A stretch of DNA of 64,000 nucleotides from Diplonema japonicum (Eukaryota > Euglenozoa > Diplonemea > Diplonemida > Diplonemidae), in assembly GCA_964019335.1 (NCBI GenBank), contig OZ025648.1, forward strand, positions 1,054,001 through 1,118,000, read 5' to 3'. Under the pieces are notes generated by a model, which was not told the DNA's origin, made no database searches, and saw nothing but the letters and a program-made list of their open reading frames with translations. The first letter of the stretch is position 1, and each line of letters opens with the position of its first letter. Of the stretch, positions 36,357-45,143 are shown piece by piece. The translations under genes and the position numbers were made by a program.

Positions 36357-36777
36357 TTCACAACAAACAACATCAACGAATACTGAATTTCTTCCGTCAC
36401 TCGAGTGAAATGAACAAAAGCTTTCCCTTTTTTTCCCGAGAGAACGACAGAAATAGTAAATAAAATACCAAAAGAAAAAGCCCACCAATACTTTTTTGGT
36501 TTAATTTTAGAGGGAGGGGGGGGTGGGATGAGGGGGAAGAAATAATGGGGGGAAACAAAAAAAGGGAATATCCGATCGCTTCTGCGGTACTTTTTATTTT
36601 TTATTTTTATTTTTTTTGTTTTTGTTTTTTTTTTGTTTCTATTTGCTGCATGGGAAGTATCTCATCTACCCACCTTTTTTTTTTTTGGCACCCCCTTGCC
36701 CGTCCTTGTGTCTTTTCTTTTCCCCCCCTGCTTTTTTTCTTTTTTTCAAATCAGAAACATTTCAGGGGGGGTCCACC
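36357..36777. other. spacer and 5' leader of the SPX-EXS gene
   Basis: T/A-rich sequence and then a long pyrimidine tract (about 36592-36750). Two possible acceptors, TCAG ending at 36754 and TTTCAG ending at 36765, lie just before the start codon in the context GTCCACCATG. Confidence 0.6.
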
Positions 36778-39300
36778 ATGAAGGGCTTTGTGAAAACGTG
36801 CCTAGGTCAGGGCGAAAGCGAATCCGAGCGATTCGTTCGAAAATTCACAGAACAGGCGAATGGCGAAGTAGACGATGCATGGCGTGCAAACTATGCCGAC
36901 GGTGAGCTCCTTTTGCACTGCGAACAATCGCGAGACGACCAAGGAATTGAACTTCTCCCCACAACCCTCGAGTTCTGCTGGGCGGAGTCCTTCCAAAGAA
37001 GTAGCACCGCGTTCACCAAACAGCTCGACCTGCTGCGCGACAACTGGACCATGATGCGGCGCACCCTCGACAAGTATGAAGACGAAAACATTGGAATCCA
37101 GTCCGAACAGTCGCGCGCCATGGTCCACGTGCTGCGCCGCATGACCGAAGACCACTACAGAGAACTCATGAAACTACAAATTTTCCAATACTGGCACCGA
37201 AACCTTTTCGAGCGTGCGGAAAACCTTGTACCAGATGTGTACGAGAACAACATTGCAGACAAAGAATGGTGGGCAGGCAAGGACGGAGCGATCTTCCGCA
37301 ACAGGCTCATTCTGGGAGTGGAGATGAAACTGGTGACCGAACGATACGCCCAGTTCAGGGCACACACCAACGCTGATATGAAAGGCAAGCAACGAGGTGC
37401 GCTGTCGGAAATGGTAACACTGGAGCAGGCAGACGCTATGCTGTCTGAGCGCAGAGTGCATCACCCACCGCCGCCAGGGCTTATATGCCTGTTCGGCGTG
37501 TCAAGCGGTGTGATTTTGACTTTTGTGGTGGTGCTGTGCTTCCTCTTCACCATCGACCCTGTCGATTCGTACGACCCTGATAAGCACCTTTACGACATCG
37601 TGCCTTACTTCAGGGGCTACATCGTGATCTACGTGGCACTGTGGCTGTGGGCGCTTGTCGTGTATCGAATGGAGCGCCGCCGCATTAATTACCCGTACTT
37701 CTTAAACCTCTCTGGGAAGACGATCAAGGCCCTTCACATCGCACAGGGAGCCGCCATGCTGACGGCCTTGTGCGCAGCATGCTTCACGTTTTATCTGGCG
37801 GAGGTCCGGGCGGGCCTCAGACTGGTTCCCTTCTTCCGCAGCAACCCGCGGTACTTCATCCTCGTCAACGCGGTGACTCCTGTCGCTGTTCTGCTGTGCC
37901 CCTTTAAGGTCATGCAGCACAGCACGCGCCTGTGGCTTTGCAGGGTGCTGCTGGCCATCCTCATCACCCCGATCCTTCCCTGTACCTTTGAAGGGAACTT
38001 CATAACTGATTATCTCACGTCGCTTGTGAAGCCCATCCTGGACCTCTCGCTTACCATGTGCTCAATGCTGACAGGCAGGATGCTGCGTGACCCGCTAGTG
38101 CACACGGACAACACATGCTCGCGAGACGGGGTGCTGATGCCGTCTCTGTGTGCCCTTGCCCCATTGTCGTGGAGGCTTTTACAATGTTGGCGGAGGGGTA
38201 TCTTGGAGCCTCTTGTACTGGCGAAACCCAGGAAGCCAGTGGTGCCCCAACGACTTCATGGCGAGGAGGACCTGCAAAGCCCGGAGAGCCTTCTTGGTGA
38301 ATGGAAGGTGCACGACACTGGCACCGTGTTCACGCTGTGCAAGGGGGAGCTAAGGGGAAGCGTTGTCTTCAAGTTCTTCGACGAGAGTGGGGATCTGGCC
38401 ACCACTACAGACGTGAACTCCGATGTCGAGACGCAAATGCTGAACGCAACCTTCCACTGCGAGCTGCGGGGCCTGGACAGAACAGAAGGGAGAGGGAAGA
38501 CAAGCTCCCGCAAAATATCGATAAGCCACCACAAGATAGAGGATGACATGGTGGCCGAGATAGAGGTGACGTGTGTGATCGAGTCGGAGGAGTACTGCGT
38601 GACAAAGCTCGCCAGTAGACACAATCCTTCCACAGCACGCAGACCCATTGTGTGGCCGCACTGCGTGAACATGGGGAAGTATATGTTTTCGATAATCCCG
38701 GTGGTGGTGGGGCTCTTTCACAGCGAGTGGGGCAAACGTTCCATGCACGACTGGCCTGTGGGGCGGGTCATATATGTCTTTTTGTTGCTGTTCTCCACGT
38801 GCTACTCGTACCTGTGGGATGTGTTCATGGATTGGGGTTTGTGGAAGCAGAACACGTTTCCCCCGCGAGGCCTGGTGGAGTGCTGCGGGGGGCTGGTGTG
38901 GAGGAACACGTCTGTCGATTTTAGATCGAAGTGGTTTTTCTTGCTGGTGATGATGTACAACTTGTTGGGGAGGTTGGCATGGACATTCACCCTAGTGGCA
39001 GAGCCAAGCCTGCTGGGGCTGAACACGAGCGACGGAAACAAAGAAGTCTTGACACTAATCACGAGTCTCATTGAGGTCTGCCGAAGATCTTCATGGGGGT
39101 TGATCAGGCTAGGGCACGAGCATGACGTGGATGTAGGCAGTTGTAATGGGGGAAGCGCCATTCCCCTCCTCATGGCCCACACCCCTTGGACCAAACCAGG
39201 CCAGGCAGCACTATTACACCGTTTTGCGCTGCATCCTACGAATGCCAATAATAATGATGAAACTATCCACCTCTCTGGTCTGGAGGGCACCATTAATTGA
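36778..39300 (+). CDS. SPX-EXS (XPR1/PHO1/SYG1-like) phosphate exporter with insertion in EXS
   Basis: 840 residues, no intron. Residues 1-150 form a helical region that resembles a divergent SPX domain (FVRKFTEQANGEVDDAW near the start, a long helix with EDHYRELMKLQIF), which would sense inositol pyrophosphates. Membrane helices follow from about 240. The EXS core is clear: FITDYLTSLVKPILDLSLTM, then SWRLLQCWRR (ending near 472), then PHCVNMGKYMFSIIPVV (from about 623), TCYSYLWDVFMDWGLW and YNLLGRLAWTFTLV. Between RR and PHCVNMGKY, where relatives have only a few residues, lie about 150 residues of beta-rich soluble sequence (LLGEWKVHDTGTVFTL...). The start ATG was chosen at the first codon after the acceptor. 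The open frame upstream translates a pyrimidine tract. Likely role: export of inorganic phosphate at plasma or organelle membrane. Confidence 0.87.
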   Translation: MKGFVKTCLGQGESESERFVRKFTEQANGEVDDAWRANYADGELLLHCEQSRDDQGIELLPTTLEFCWAESFQRSSTAFTKQLDLLRDNWTMMRRTLDKYEDENIGIQSEQSRAMVHVLRRMTEDHYRELMKLQIFQYWHRNLFERAENLVPDVYENNIADKEWWAGKDGAIFRNRLILGVEMKLVTERYAQFRAHTNADMKGKQRGALSEMVTLEQADAMLSERRVHHPPPPGLICLFGVSSGVILTFVVVLCFLFTIDPVDSYDPDKHLYDIVPYFRGYIVIYVALWLWALVVYRMERRRINYPYFLNLSGKTIKALHIAQGAAMLTALCAACFTFYLAEVRAGLRLVPFFRSNPRYFILVNAVTPVAVLLCPFKVMQHSTRLWLCRVLLAILITPILPCTFEGNFITDYLTSLVKPILDLSLTMCSMLTGRMLRDPLVHTDNTCSRDGVLMPSLCALAPLSWRLLQCWRRGILEPLVLAKPRKPVVPQRLHGEEDLQSPESLLGEWKVHDTGTVFTLCKGELRGSVVFKFFDESGDLATTTDVNSDVETQMLNATFHCELRGLDRTEGRGKTSSRKISISHHKIEDDMVAEIEVTCVIESEEYCVTKLASRHNPSTARRPIVWPHCVNMGKYMFSIIPVVVGLFHSEWGKRSMHDWPVGRVIYVFLLLFSTCYSYLWDVFMDWGLWKQNTFPPRGLVECCGGLVWRNTSVDFRSKWFFLLVMMYNLLGRLAWTFTLVAEPSLLGLNTSDGNKEVLTLITSLIEVCRRSSWGLIRLGHEHDVDVGSCNGGSAIPLLMAHTPWTKPGQAALLHRFALHPTNANNNDETIHLSGLEGTIN

Positions 39301-39464
39301 TTTTTCTCAAATTTTTTTTTTAACGCATTCTTTTTTTTTTTTGTTTGTAAAAAGGAGACGCAAAAGAAATTTTAAAAAAAAGATCTTTAAAAAGAAAGAA
39401 GGGAAGAGAATAAAAACATACCTCCACCCGATGGTAGAGAGGGGTCCTTTTTCTTCCTCTTTTT
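39301..39464. other. intergenic homopolymer spacer
   Basis: T- and A-runs between the SPX-EXS stop codon and the 5' edge of the retroelement copy. No gene seen. Confidence 0.5.
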
Positions 39465-40473
39465 TTTTTTATCACCGGAGGGGTCCCCTACCTTAGCCCG
39501 CATGCAGGAACGAATCAAAGAAGCGTCCCCCTGGCACCAGAAGGTGACGGCACCGAAGAAGTCGAAGAGAGCATAAGCCAAGTCCCAACAACGACAGTAT
39601 CACGCACACAAGGGTTCAGGTGCGACCTGTGTGAATCACCGTACCCGGACACGGTAACCCTACTCCGCCACCAACTCTACGAGTGCGCCTGCGCACAGGA
39701 AGAGCTAGCACAGGACGGCTTGGAACCACTGCGCAACAGGACAGGATGGCCCCTATGTCTGGAATTGCACGCGATTCTGCCGAGAGGACATGACTTTGCG
39801 TACCTAGAGAAGCTGCAACGATACTTAACCGTGGTGGTTGAGAAACGAGACGTAGAGCTCATGCAGAAGGAGGATGTCAACACACAGCCGCTACCGTGGA
39901 TTCGAAATGTGGTAGGTAAGAAATGCCCCGTTCCGATAGCTGGCGAGCTCGAAGGAGTGAGCGGGGTCCTGTCCCAGTACCTGAACCCGCTGCTACAATG
40001 GTTGTCACAACTGCGCTGGGTGGAGAAGGACACCACCTCGGAGGTGTCGGCGGTGGAACTGGCCATTGACTTCGAATGGACGACCGGAAAGTCTTTGGGA
40101 GGCCTGCTGGAAGATAGGGCGCGCAGAATCAAAGCTCTCATCGTAAAGATAAACACAGCATGCAGGGCACGGAAGAAGCGACGCCCCTTCCCAGCGGACG
40201 AGAGAGAGTGAAGTCCCTCATCGCCATTGGAGGAAAGGCAGCTATTGGTTTCTCCAGGAGGCCTATTTTCGCCACCCGCTCCACGCACGACAAGCTAATG
40301 GAATTGAAAGCCGACTACAAGCGGGACCGCATCACACGACTCCGCAAGACGCTCACGGCCTCAATCGGAATGAAAGCAATGCTCCAGAAGGGGAGTATTA
40401 ACAGATAGACCCCCCCCTCCCATAGGGCGGCCCTCTAGCGGGGGGCTTGTCCTGTACTTTGAGTTTTTTTTTT
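39465..40473 (+). mobile_element. 5'-truncated LINE-like retrotransposon copy 1, frameshifted
   Basis: The copy starts without a start codon, in or just after a T-rich tract. Its frame runs from about 39490 and carries a zinc-finger motif C-x2-C-x12-H-x4-C (CDLC...HQLYEC, about 39627-39690), as found at the C terminus of LINE reverse-transcriptase proteins. The next 170 residues (from LEPLRNRTGW) align by eye with the copy at 59.1-60.2 kb: LP(R)G, QRYL..VV..RD, W..QLRW and VELA.DFE..TGK.LGG. Near 40200 the frame shifts at FPAD/RVKSL and continues as GKAAIGFSRRPIFATRSTHD to TAG at about 40408. No reverse transcriptase or endonuclease is present. The last 238 bp of the copy (40226-40463) are identical to copy 2, and a T10 tail follows. 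Confidence 0.75.
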
Positions 40474-41400
40474 CTTAATAGATTTTTTTTATCTTGTTTT
40501 CTTTTTTTAATTATAACGCCAACTTTTATTCTCTATTAACTTTCCTTTTCCTTGTGAATTTTTTTTTTCCCCCCTTTCCCCATCCCTGTCGTGTGATATG
40601 TAGCTATATGGCTCTTGCTTGCAGGATGAATAATGTCAAAACCTCTCTTATTTTGTTATTTTTCCTTTTTTTTTTCTTTTTTTTCCTCTCTAAACGGCAT
40701 TGGCGCAAGAAGTTGACATTGTCTTGACCCGTGCCCGAATTTACCACACAGCGAGACGGGGTGCGGGTATCTTTTTTTTTTTCTTTTTTTTTTCTTTTTT
40801 CTTTTTTTTTTTTTTTTCCCCATTCTTCGCAACTACGGCCTTTAACAACGCTGACAAAAGAAGAAGAAAAAAATGATGAAAGAGGGAGAAAAGGAACTCT
40901 TTTTTTTTTTACTCCGCCAAAGTGGTGGGGATAACATGATGGAGAAGTACATCAGATGTGTTGTTCGCTGTTGACCTGCACTCTGGGGTGACGAACAGGC
41001 AAGCACAAAAACCTTAAAAAAAAGAAAAAGAATAGAGAACATGACACATGTTTATGTTTTGCCCTCCGGGAAGGTGCTGGGTGCTTCACACAAGACGACG
41101 GGTGCGTCACAAGAGACCGAAAAGATTTTATTTTTTACTTGGAAAGCTTTTATTCTGGTGAAAATCTTCGCCCAAAAGTGGAACGGGAGGAATACACATG
41201 TGATGTAAAACGCAAAGAAAAAGAAAAAAGAACAATTTCCTTTTTTTTTCCCTGAAGTGGGGAAAAAAAACAAAAAAAAAAAAAAACCTCTTGCTCCTTT
41301 TTTTTTTTTTTTTTTTTTCTTGTTTCCCCTTAAAATCTCCCGTCTCCAACAACCCCCAAAAACCCTTCCAAAAAAAAAAAAAAAAATGACACAATTTCAC
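40474..41400. other. intergenic homopolymer-rich spacer
   Basis: T-runs alternate with short islands of mixed sequence (40590-40640, 40715-40775, 40920-41015, 41040-41215). None contains a convincing ORF or tRNA. Long pyrimidine and A runs at 41290-41390 precede the acceptor of the MFS gene. Confidence 0.5.
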
Positions 41401-41417
41401 AGGAAGCGTAGAACTTC

Positions 41418-41467
<50 letters not shown>

Positions 41468-41468
41468 A
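41401..41468 (+). promoter_or_regulatory. probable splice acceptor and A-rich leader of the MFS gene
   Basis: ACAATTTCACAG ends at 41402. The leader then has about 38 A before GAAATG. An ATG at 41386 lies before the acceptor and would be removed. Confidence 0.45.
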
Positions 41469-42944
41469 ATGTCGCAACACAACCGGCAGCGTCCCGAATG
41501 GTACGGATATGTAGTGCTAGCTGCAGGAGTACTTATCCACCTGTGCTTGGGCACCACGTACTGTTGGGGCAACATGACAACCTACATCACAAGCTACCTG
41601 AGACGGTCGCACCCTTCAGTGCAGTACAGCGACACATACTGGGTCTACACCAGCGTCCCTTCAGGACAGGCCTTAGTCATGCCTTTCAGCGGGTGGCTAC
41701 AACTAAAGGTCGGCACACGCATAACCACATGGCTGGGCACACTATGCGTGGTAGGTGCTCTGTTGCTAAGCCACTTCACTGTGGAAAACGGTGTTGCGGC
41801 ATTGGTGGGCTCGTACGGTGTGCTGTTTGGAGTAGGCGTGGGCCTGACCTATACCTGCCCCGTCACGGCGGCCATAAGCTACCTCCCGGAAAAGAAAGGT
41901 CTTGTCAATGGTATCATTGTAATGGGATTCGGTTTGGGTGCTTTTGTGATGAACTTCGTGATCACATCGTATCTCAACCCGCACAACTGTAAACCGCAAT
42001 GTCCTGGAATGCACAATGACTACCCGCAGTTCAGCTGCCCCACATGGACGCCCTCACCTACCACAAACACATCGGAGGTACCGGACTGCGATGGTGATGA
42101 CAAGTACTTCCCACCGAATTCGTCTGTTACTAATAATGTTCCCAACCTCTTCCTTCTCTTGGGTGGGATCTACAGTGTTATGATGACGTTTGGGTCGATG
42201 TTCATTGTGGAGCGAGACCGTAGTCTATTGGGGTTGTGGGGGCATGTTGGTGATGGTGATTCGGATGAAGAGAACGAGGAGCTTGTGAAACCCGAGCTGC
42301 AGGAACGAAACAAAAAACTGAACGAGGATGTCCCCACACTGGAGGTTGTTAAAACAAAGCTTGGGTGGTTGTTGTGGGGGAATTTCTTGCTTACCGGCGT
42401 CGGGGGGATGTTTATCTTGGCGCAGTACAAAACCTTCGGGCAGAAGAGTTCCTGGTCTACAGACAATATCGAAGCCCACATTTCAAGTGCGATGTCGGTG
42501 GGGAACGCGTTTGGGCGGTTGTTTCACGGGTTTTTGTCTGATAAATATGGATTTCTTGCTGTGCTGACGGTGAGTACCGTATTTTCAAGCGCATTCCAAT
42601 TTACATTGTCTGTCACACATATAAGCGAATATTGGTTTGCTGTTTGGTGTTGTGTTATTGCGTTCTTGTACGGGGGTAATTTCTCGTTGTACCCTGCTGG
42701 CGTGGCGCAGTTGTGGGGGAAGAAGTACTTCCCCACAACCTATGCATTCTTATTCACTGGATTTGGTGTGGGTGGTATTGTTATCGGATTTGTCAACAAA
42801 TCTTTGGTAGACTCGATCGGTTTTTCTGGCATCACTATAATCCTGGGGTGCATCACTGCAGTGGGAATATTCAATACACTTTACATTAAAAGGATCGTGG
42901 CCAAAAATGAAGAGGAGGAGGAGGAAGAAACCGAAGAAGCTTAG
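41469..42944 (+). CDS. MFS transporter, oxalate:formate antiporter / monocarboxylate-like
   Basis: 491 residues, no intron, twelve predicted membrane helices. The N terminus GYVVLAAGVLIHLCLGTTYC followed by WG and then SYSDTYWVYT-type spacing is typical of the OFA/MCT-like branch of the major facilitator superfamily. The helix 4-5 region (GVGVGLTYTCPVTAAISYLP then EKKGLVNGIIVMGFGLG) also agrees. The second half begins after an acidic cytosolic loop (about 255-290, DGDSDEENEE). It keeps the GNAFGRLFHGFLSDKYG motif and the paired helix ending in FPTTYAFLFTGFGVGG. An extra luminal loop with Cys pairs (HNCKPQCPG...) lies between helices 5 and 6. Substrate is not determined by sequence and is probably a small organic anion. 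The acidic C-terminal tail is EEEEEETEEA. Confidence 0.85.
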   Translation: MSQHNRQRPEWYGYVVLAAGVLIHLCLGTTYCWGNMTTYITSYLRRSHPSVQYSDTYWVYTSVPSGQALVMPFSGWLQLKVGTRITTWLGTLCVVGALLLSHFTVENGVAALVGSYGVLFGVGVGLTYTCPVTAAISYLPEKKGLVNGIIVMGFGLGAFVMNFVITSYLNPHNCKPQCPGMHNDYPQFSCPTWTPSPTTNTSEVPDCDGDDKYFPPNSSVTNNVPNLFLLLGGIYSVMMTFGSMFIVERDRSLLGLWGHVGDGDSDEENEELVKPELQERNKKLNEDVPTLEVVKTKLGWLLWGNFLLTGVGGMFILAQYKTFGQKSSWSTDNIEAHISSAMSVGNAFGRLFHGFLSDKYGFLAVLTVSTVFSSAFQFTLSVTHISEYWFAVWCCVIAFLYGGNFSLYPAGVAQLWGKKYFPTTYAFLFTGFGVGGIVIGFVNKSLVDSIGFSGITIILGCITAVGIFNTLYIKRIVAKNEEEEEEETEEA

Positions 42945-43387
42945 GCTTTTTATTTCCCTTTTTTTTTGTTCTGTTCGTACACTTTCGCATTTCTTTTTTT
43001 TTTTTTTTTTGCTCGATCCCTTATATTCCCTTTAGATCTTTTTGTTCGGGCGGCAGGATCCCAAAGTGGTGTGTTCTCTTATTTTATTTTATTTTGCCTT
43101 GTTGTGTGTTATTTGATAGTCCGGACTTACAAAAATAGGGAATGAGAGGGGTGAGAAGCACGTCCGTGTGTGTTCTTCTTTTTTTTTTTTGAATCTTGAA
43201 GTGAGACCTCACAGTCTTAAAGTTTTTATACCTTCCTTTACATATTCAATATTATTTCCTTTGTGTTTTTTTTCTCTCTTCTTATGTTGTCTTTTTCTTT
43301 TTCTTTTTTCTGTTTTCTTTCTTTCCAACTTTCTTTTTTTTTCGCACCCCCTTTTATAAAAAGTAATAGCGGGGCAGAAACAATAAA
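42945..43387. other. intergenic spacer
   Basis: T/C-rich runs with a mixed island at about 43040-43180. The island contains GTCCGGAC (a perfect palindrome, 43120-43127). No gene seen. Confidence 0.5.
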
Positions 43388-43450
43388 AAAAAAGAGTAGC
43401 CGTTTTCACCTACAGCAGGGATAACGGACAAGCTGCCTCTACTCTTTTTT
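43388..43450 (+). ncRNA. candidate small structured RNA or terminator-like hairpin
   Basis: A perfect 12-bp stem (AAAAAAGAGTAG at 43388-43399 with CTACTCTTTTTT at 43439-43450) encloses a second 5-bp stem (CCGTT at 43400-43404 with AACGG at 43423-43427). An 18-nt loop and an 11-nt bulge complete it. The 3' arm ends in T6, which would terminate RNA polymerase III. No known family is recognised, and the outer stem is partly A/T. Confidence 0.35.
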
Positions 43451-43787
43451 CACAGTGAGCACCCCATATGCACACTAAAGTTTTATTCGAGCTTTTTTAA
43501 TCGTTTTCAAAGTTTGTTTACTTTGTTAATCTTTATTTTTCATGACCTTTAACAAAAAGCCAAAACATTTTCCATAGGAGAAGGGCATGGCGGAGGGAGG
43601 GGGGGGGGGGGGGGAAGGGATATCATGGCTGCACTCCGCCGGGCCCAACCCCGCCTCCAATAGCCCTTTTTTTCCCCAAATGTTTTTTTTTTCTTCCCCC
43701 TTTTCTCTTCTCTTCTCCCCCCCCTCACCCTTTAAAAAAAAAATACAATACAAACAAAAAAAAAGAGGGGAAAAAAAAACACAAAAA
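43451..43787. other. intergenic spacer and leader of the kinase gene
   Basis: T-rich sequence, a G-run of about 14 near 43601-43614, and pyrimidine then A-rich sequence up to the uridine kinase ATG. The open frame starting at 43587 is low-complexity and not part of the protein. Confidence 0.5.
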
Positions 43788-44498
43788 ATGTACTTCATAG
43801 GAGTGTGCGGCGCGAGTGGAAGTGGTAAAACGACAGTATGCAAGAAGATGGTGGAAGGGGTCGGGGAAGGGCAGAGGGTGGCCGTTATCACGTTGGATTC
43901 CTTTTACAAGTCTCTCAACGAGACGCAGCACAACGACTTTTACAACTACAACTTCGACCACCCCAACGCATTTGACTTCGAAGGCGCGAAGCGATGCCTC
44001 AAGGAGCTCCAGGAGACAGGGCGTACGGAAATCCCAACATACTGTTTCGTCCGTCATGCCAGAACAGAGGAGATAGAAGTTATTGAGAACGTCGACATCA
44101 TTGTGTTCGAGGGGATCCTGATCCTCCATGATCCAGAAGTTCGCAAGATTTTGGATCTTTCAATTTTTGTCGACACCGACTTGGACACATGCTTGGTTCG
44201 CCGCATAAGGCGAGACACCAAGGAACGGGCTCGGACACTGGAATCGGTTTTGACGCAATATGAAAAAACTGTGAAGCCCTCTTTCGACTCCCACATTTCG
44301 CCCCTTCGAAAGTTCGCGGACGTGATTATCCCTCGAGGTGGCAGCAACCACAAGGCCATTGAGATCGTCACACAGCACATCTTACGAAAGCTTCACGAAG
44401 CGAACCCCCATGTTGATAAGGACGATAGCACTGCATACAACCTCTTGTCAGGGCTGGTTGACAGGAGTGCTGCGTCCAGCCCCGTGAATATGAAGTGA
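43788..44498 (+). CDS. uridine/cytidine kinase
   Basis: 236 residues, close to the family's usual 210-260. The Walker A loop GASGSGKTT follows the first strand MYFIGVC. LDSFYKSL carries the conserved substrate-side Asp-Phe-Tyr, and FDHPNAFDFE is the diagnostic uridine kinase motif. FEGILIL is the Walker B-like strand, and the lid is RRIRRDTKERAR. The later motif FADVIIPRGGSN (nt ~44306-44344) also matches. All catalytic residues look intact. It phosphorylates uridine and cytidine to UMP and CMP in the cytosol for pyrimidine salvage. The ATG at 43788 lies directly before the core strand, and the longer frame upstream translates homopolymers. Confidence 0.93.
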   Translation: MYFIGVCGASGSGKTTVCKKMVEGVGEGQRVAVITLDSFYKSLNETQHNDFYNYNFDHPNAFDFEGAKRCLKELQETGRTEIPTYCFVRHARTEEIEVIENVDIIVFEGILILHDPEVRKILDLSIFVDTDLDTCLVRRIRRDTKERARTLESVLTQYEKTVKPSFDSHISPLRKFADVIIPRGGSNHKAIEIVTQHILRKLHEANPHVDKDDSTAYNLLSGLVDRSAASSPVNMK

Positions 44499-44921
44499 AT
44501 TTGAAGCAAAAAAAAAAAAATAAATAAAACGAAAAATAAAAAATATGTCTAACGATTAAAAAGTGAGCAAAAAAAAAAAAAAAATCCCAGAGGAGGCTTT
44601 GCAGTCGGCCTGTGTTCCCATTTGATGACTGTGGTCTGTGAATGAACATGGAATGAATAAAGAATAAAGAAGATGGAAAGAAAGAAAGAAAGAAAAAAAA
44701 AAAGAAACAGTGCAAACCAACGTACACAAAACATTCTGTTCTTTTCTTTTCTTTTCTTTTTTTTTTCCCTCTCCTTTTTTCTTTTCTTTTTTTTTTTTGA
44801 AAAATTGATAAACCGGAACTTGGTCATGCCTTTTATTTCTTGTGCTCCCGAAGCAAAAAAAAGTCTTAAAAAAATGAAAATGCTTTCTTATCCCCCCCTC
44901 CCTGTCAGAATCTTTTTTTTT
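44499..44921. other. intergenic spacer with (GAAA)n repeat
   Basis: A-rich 3' flank of the kinase gene, a (GAAA)n microsatellite at about 44674-44695 and T/C runs. AATAAA-like motifs occur at about 44521 and 44657. No gene seen. Confidence 0.5.
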
Positions 44922-44985
44922 TATAGATGAGAACAAGGGAAGCGTCTCATCTATAGATCTCCTTTCAAAACTCATACTTTTTTCC
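44922..44985 (+). mobile_element. solo 3' end of the LINE family (or related SINE)
   Basis: GATGAGAACAAGGG(A)AGCGTCTCA...CCTTT...AACTCATA(C)TTTTTT matches the 3' UTR of the element ending at about 60332. Here the region folds into a perfect 11-bp stem (44922-44932 with 44945-44955) around a 12-nt loop. No coding part is present. It is either an extremely 5'-truncated LINE insertion or a non-autonomous SINE that borrows the LINE tail. Confidence 0.65.
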
Positions 44986-45143
44986 CCCCCTCTTCCGTTC
45001 ATAAGCATCATTTTCCCACCCTTCATATCTTATACTTTCACATTTTTTTTTTTTTTTGCCAATAATAAAAAAAAAAAAATCAGGGTAGAAAAGAAAAAAG
45101 AAAAAAAAAAAAGAAGACGTACCCACACCGGACGCACGATGAA
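44986..45143. other. leader of the DYRK gene with upstream ATG
   Basis: C/T-rich and then A-rich sequence. ATG at 45139 lies five bases before the real start, in another frame. It opens a 79-codon frame through the His-coding repeat, so initiation at 45144 would need leaky scanning or a different leader. Confidence 0.5.

Noticed and set aside
40920-41015. C/D-box snoRNA (ATGATGG and GACC near the ends)
   Set aside because: Boxes do not match the consensus, and no terminal stem was found.
43587-43787. N-terminal extension of the uridine kinase
   Set aside because: It translates G-, T- and A-runs, and the enzyme core begins within four residues of the ATG at 43788.
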